From assembly GCA_024280875.1 (NCBI GenBank), contig JAJRPH010000264.1:1-6402 (forward strand): a DNA stretch of 6,402 nucleotides, in the 5' to 3' direction. The DNA comes from Deltaproteobacteria bacterium (lineage in GTDB: Bacteria > Desulfobacterota > Desulfobacteria > Desulfobacterales > Desulfosalsimonadaceae). Positions 4,434 through 6,402 of this stretch are shown here, one piece after another; within the stretch, counting starts at the first letter, position 1; the number at the start of each line of letters is the position of its first letter. The position numbers and the translations under genes are program-made. The notes beneath the pieces are model-generated. The model had not been told where the DNA came from. It ran no database searches and saw only the letters and a program-made list of their open reading frames with translations.

Positions 4434-6402
4434 ATGAATTCGTCATTGGCTCAGGTGGCTGCAAAACAACGGGAAAAAGTCGAATTGCCAGAGCAAAATC
4501 CTTCCATTACCGTTCCATCCAGTCGTATTGCAGCCATCCGGGAAGAGCTGCTAAATACCCGATATTCAGTGTGCCTGGAACGCCCCAAGCTCCTGGAAAA
4601 ATTTAAAAAATCCCGGCAAGGCCGATCAGCGAAATCAGCCCATCCCCTGATCCGGCGAGCCATGGTCATTGCCTGGATCCTTTCTCACCGGACCCCAAAA
4701 ATATATAAAAATGAATTGATCATAGGAAATATGACCTCAAAAAGGGTGGCCGCCAATTACTATCCTGAAGGGGGGTCGATCAATATTTTAGAAGACCTTT
4801 TCCGCCTGGAAAAACGTCAGATCCCCATATATCTTACTGCCCGGGAAAAAATACAGCTTGCCGGAATCGGAATTAAAACCGGCCTGACCAGTGTGGGCGG
4901 TAAAGCCCTGCTGCGCCCCAGCCGGATTTCGCATTTTTTCGATTTTTTTTCTGCCAAAAGATATTTTATTACCGAAGAAGCCGGCATTGCCCACCAGGTA
5001 GGGAATTATATGGATATGGTGCATCACGGGCTGGTGCGTTCTGATATAATGGCAAAAAAATGCCTGGAAACCCGTGCACTGGAAGACGGAACCCCCATTT
5101 TCGAGGACCAGGAAGCCTTTTTTAAATCCGTGCGTATTGTTATCGAGGGTATCCGGCAAATGGCAGCCAACCTGGCGGATGCAGCGGAACAAAAAGCTTT
5201 GGAACCTGGAATTACGGATGAGCGACGTCAGGAACTCCTGACCTCGGCTGCGGCATGCCGGCATGTGCCGTATTATCCGGCCAGGACGTTTTTGGAAGGG
5301 TTGCAGTCCTGCTGGTTGGTCCATGTAGCCATGATTCAGGAAGATTTTGAGCAGGGCATGTCATTCGGTCGTCTGGATCAGATACTTTATCCTTTGTATT
5401 GCCGTGAAGTCGAAACTGGGGAGTTGACCCCTGAAAAGGCCGCTGAAATTATGGCAAGCTTTCAGCTGAAAACCTGTGAAACCATGCCGCTTTATTCGGA
5501 GAGAATTGACCAGTACTTCAGCGGTAATGCCGTTGCCCAGGGGATCACCGTGGGCGGGACGGATGCGGACGGCAATGATGTGACCAACGAATTGTCCGGC
5601 CTGATACTTGATGCCTTTGCTCAGATCCGAACCCGGGAACCGGCACTGCATGTGCGGGTCCACAAAAATACACCAGCATGGTTTCTGGAAAAAGCGGTTG
5701 AGATTGTTCAGCTGGGGTGCGGAAAACCGTCTTTTTTCGGCGATGACTCCGTGATTCAGGCTCTGGAAAATATCGGGATGAGTACCGAACATGCGCGGGA
5801 TTATGCGGTGATCGGGTGTGTGGAAATGGCCAGCCAGGGCCGGACCTATAATTCGTCGGATGCCTGTTTGTTTAATCTTCCCATTTGTCTGGAACTGGCG
5901 CTAAATGAGGGCCGACGATTCCTGGGATGGAATCCGGCCCACAAACGATTTGGCGCGGCTACTCCGCCGGTGGCACAGATGACATCCTTTGAGGATGTGG
6001 TGGCAGCATTCGGGGCGCAGGTCAATGATGCAGTGGGTGAGATGGTAAAAGTTATTTCCTGGCTGGAAAAAAGCTATCGGATTGTGCGTCCTACACCCAT
6101 TAATTCCATTGTCACACAAGGATGCCTTGATAAGGGAAAAGATGTCACCTGGGGCGGCGGCCTTTACGACCTGACTTCCATTCAGGTGGCGGGTCTGGCT
6201 GATGCCGGTGATTCTCTTTATGCGATTAAAAAACTGGTCTTTGAAGAAAAACGGATGTCATTACCTCAACTGGTGGATATTCTGAAAAACAACTTCTCCG
6301 GCCATGAAGCCCTGCGCCAGGAGCTGGTCAATAAATTCCCTCATTACGGAAACGGCATCAATGAAGTTGACCGCATGACACAGGTTGCCGCAGACATCTA
6401 TG
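4434..6402 (+). CDS. Glycyl radical enzyme (GCVE type), substrate unknown, 3' end beyond window
   Basis: The frame begins at ATG 4434, 7 nt after a strong AGGAGGT (4420-4426), and is open to the right edge, giving 656 residues. It is the PFL-like domain of the glycyl radical enzyme superfamily. Visible landmarks are GNMTSK (98-103), QGITVGGTDADGNDVTNEL (369-387), the LHVRVHK strand (to Lys411), QLGCGKPSFFGDD, the active-site loop GCVE with Cys462 and Glu464, PTPINS (553-558), TWGGGLYD (572-579) and FEEKRMSL. Cys462 would carry the thiyl radical; Glu464 is the general acid/base typical of dehydratase and C-X lyase members (glycerol dehydratase, choline TMA-lyase, isethionate lyase) and differs from the CC pair of pyruvate formate-lyase. 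After GCVE it reads MASQGRTYNSSD, unlike the choline lyase or glycerol dehydratase loops I recall. The glycyl-radical loop and any activase lie past the edge. It is cytoplasmic and oxygen-sensitive. Confidence 0.92.
   Translation, partial: MNSSLAQVAAKQREKVELPEQNPSITVPSSRIAAIREELLNTRYSVCLERPKLLEKFKKSRQGRSAKSAHPLIRRAMVIAWILSHRTPKIYKNELIIGNMTSKRVAANYYPEGGSINILEDLFRLEKRQIPIYLTAREKIQLAGIGIKTGLTSVGGKALLRPSRISHFFDFFSAKRYFITEEAGIAHQVGNYMDMVHHGLVRSDIMAKKCLETRALEDGTPIFEDQEAFFKSVRIVIEGIRQMAANLADAAEQKALEPGITDERRQELLTSAAACRHVPYYPARTFLEGLQSCWLVHVAMIQEDFEQGMSFGRLDQILYPLYCREVETGELTPEKAAEIMASFQLKTCETMPLYSERIDQYFSGNAVAQGITVGGTDADGNDVTNELSGLILDAFAQIRTREPALHVRVHKNTPAWFLEKAVEIVQLGCGKPSFFGDDSVIQALENIGMSTEHARDYAVIGCVEMASQGRTYNSSDACLFNLPICLELALNEGRRFLGWNPAHKRFGAATPPVAQMTSFEDVVAAFGAQVNDAVGEMVKVISWLEKSYRIVRPTPINSIVTQGCLDKGKDVTWGGGLYDLTSIQVAGLADAGDSLYAIKKLVFEEKRMSLPQLVDILKNNFSGHEALRQELVNKFPHYGNGINEVDRMTQVAADIY

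Noticed and set aside
4788..5324. Minus-strand frame of 178 residues (and those at 5361-5792, 5901-6119 and 4451-4669)
   Set aside because: They lie opposite the glycyl radical enzyme, whose plus-strand frame shows conserved motifs throughout. The minus-strand products show no recognisable family.

Overview
The window looks like chromosomal DNA from a strict anaerobe, most likely a sulfate-reducing or related member of the Desulfobacterota. This is an inference. It rests on a glycyl radical enzyme, a DUF362/ferredoxin protein, moderate GC content and intergenic palindromes of a kind I associate with Desulfobacteraceae genomes. No rRNA, tRNA, CRISPR array or complete transposable element is visible.

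Layout. (1) Positions 2-229 (+) hold the last 75 codons of a gene that enters from the left. (2) Positions 302-2676 (-) hold a thioredoxin/six-hairpin (DUF255, YyaL/SPATA20-like) protein with an export signal. It is split into two abutting frames (1918-2676 and 302-1921) that overlap by ATGA. Both halves are well conserved and nothing appears to be missing between them. One lost A in an A-run would explain the split exactly. (3) Positions 2677-3045 are a divergent intergenic region with a doubtful small ORF (2805-2990), a perfect 8-bp palindrome and a candidate promoter. (4) Positions 3046-4113 (+) encode a complete DUF362 protein with a C-terminal 2x[4Fe-4S] ferredoxin domain. (5) Positions 4114-4433 are intergenic. 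They hold a consensus-like promoter and a 187-bp repeat element with imperfect terminal inverted repeats enclosing a REP/inverted-REP hairpin pair (GTAG-hairpin ... hairpin-CTAC). (6) Positions 4434-6402 (+) encode a glycyl radical enzyme with the GCVE active-site motif. It runs off the right edge before the glycyl-radical loop.

How the genes may work together. The DUF362 ferredoxin and the glycyl radical enzyme lie in the same direction and are both oxygen-sensitive types of protein. The ferredoxin could supply electrons to the radical-SAM activase that the enzyme needs, but no activase lies in the window and the 320-bp gap with its own promoter argues against a tight operon. The substrate of the glycyl radical enzyme cannot be read from the visible sequence. 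The exported DUF255 protein is divergently transcribed and need not be connected.

The most unusual points are the clean split of the DUF255 gene, the structured repeat in the leader of the glycyl radical enzyme gene, and the unassigned glycyl radical enzyme itself.
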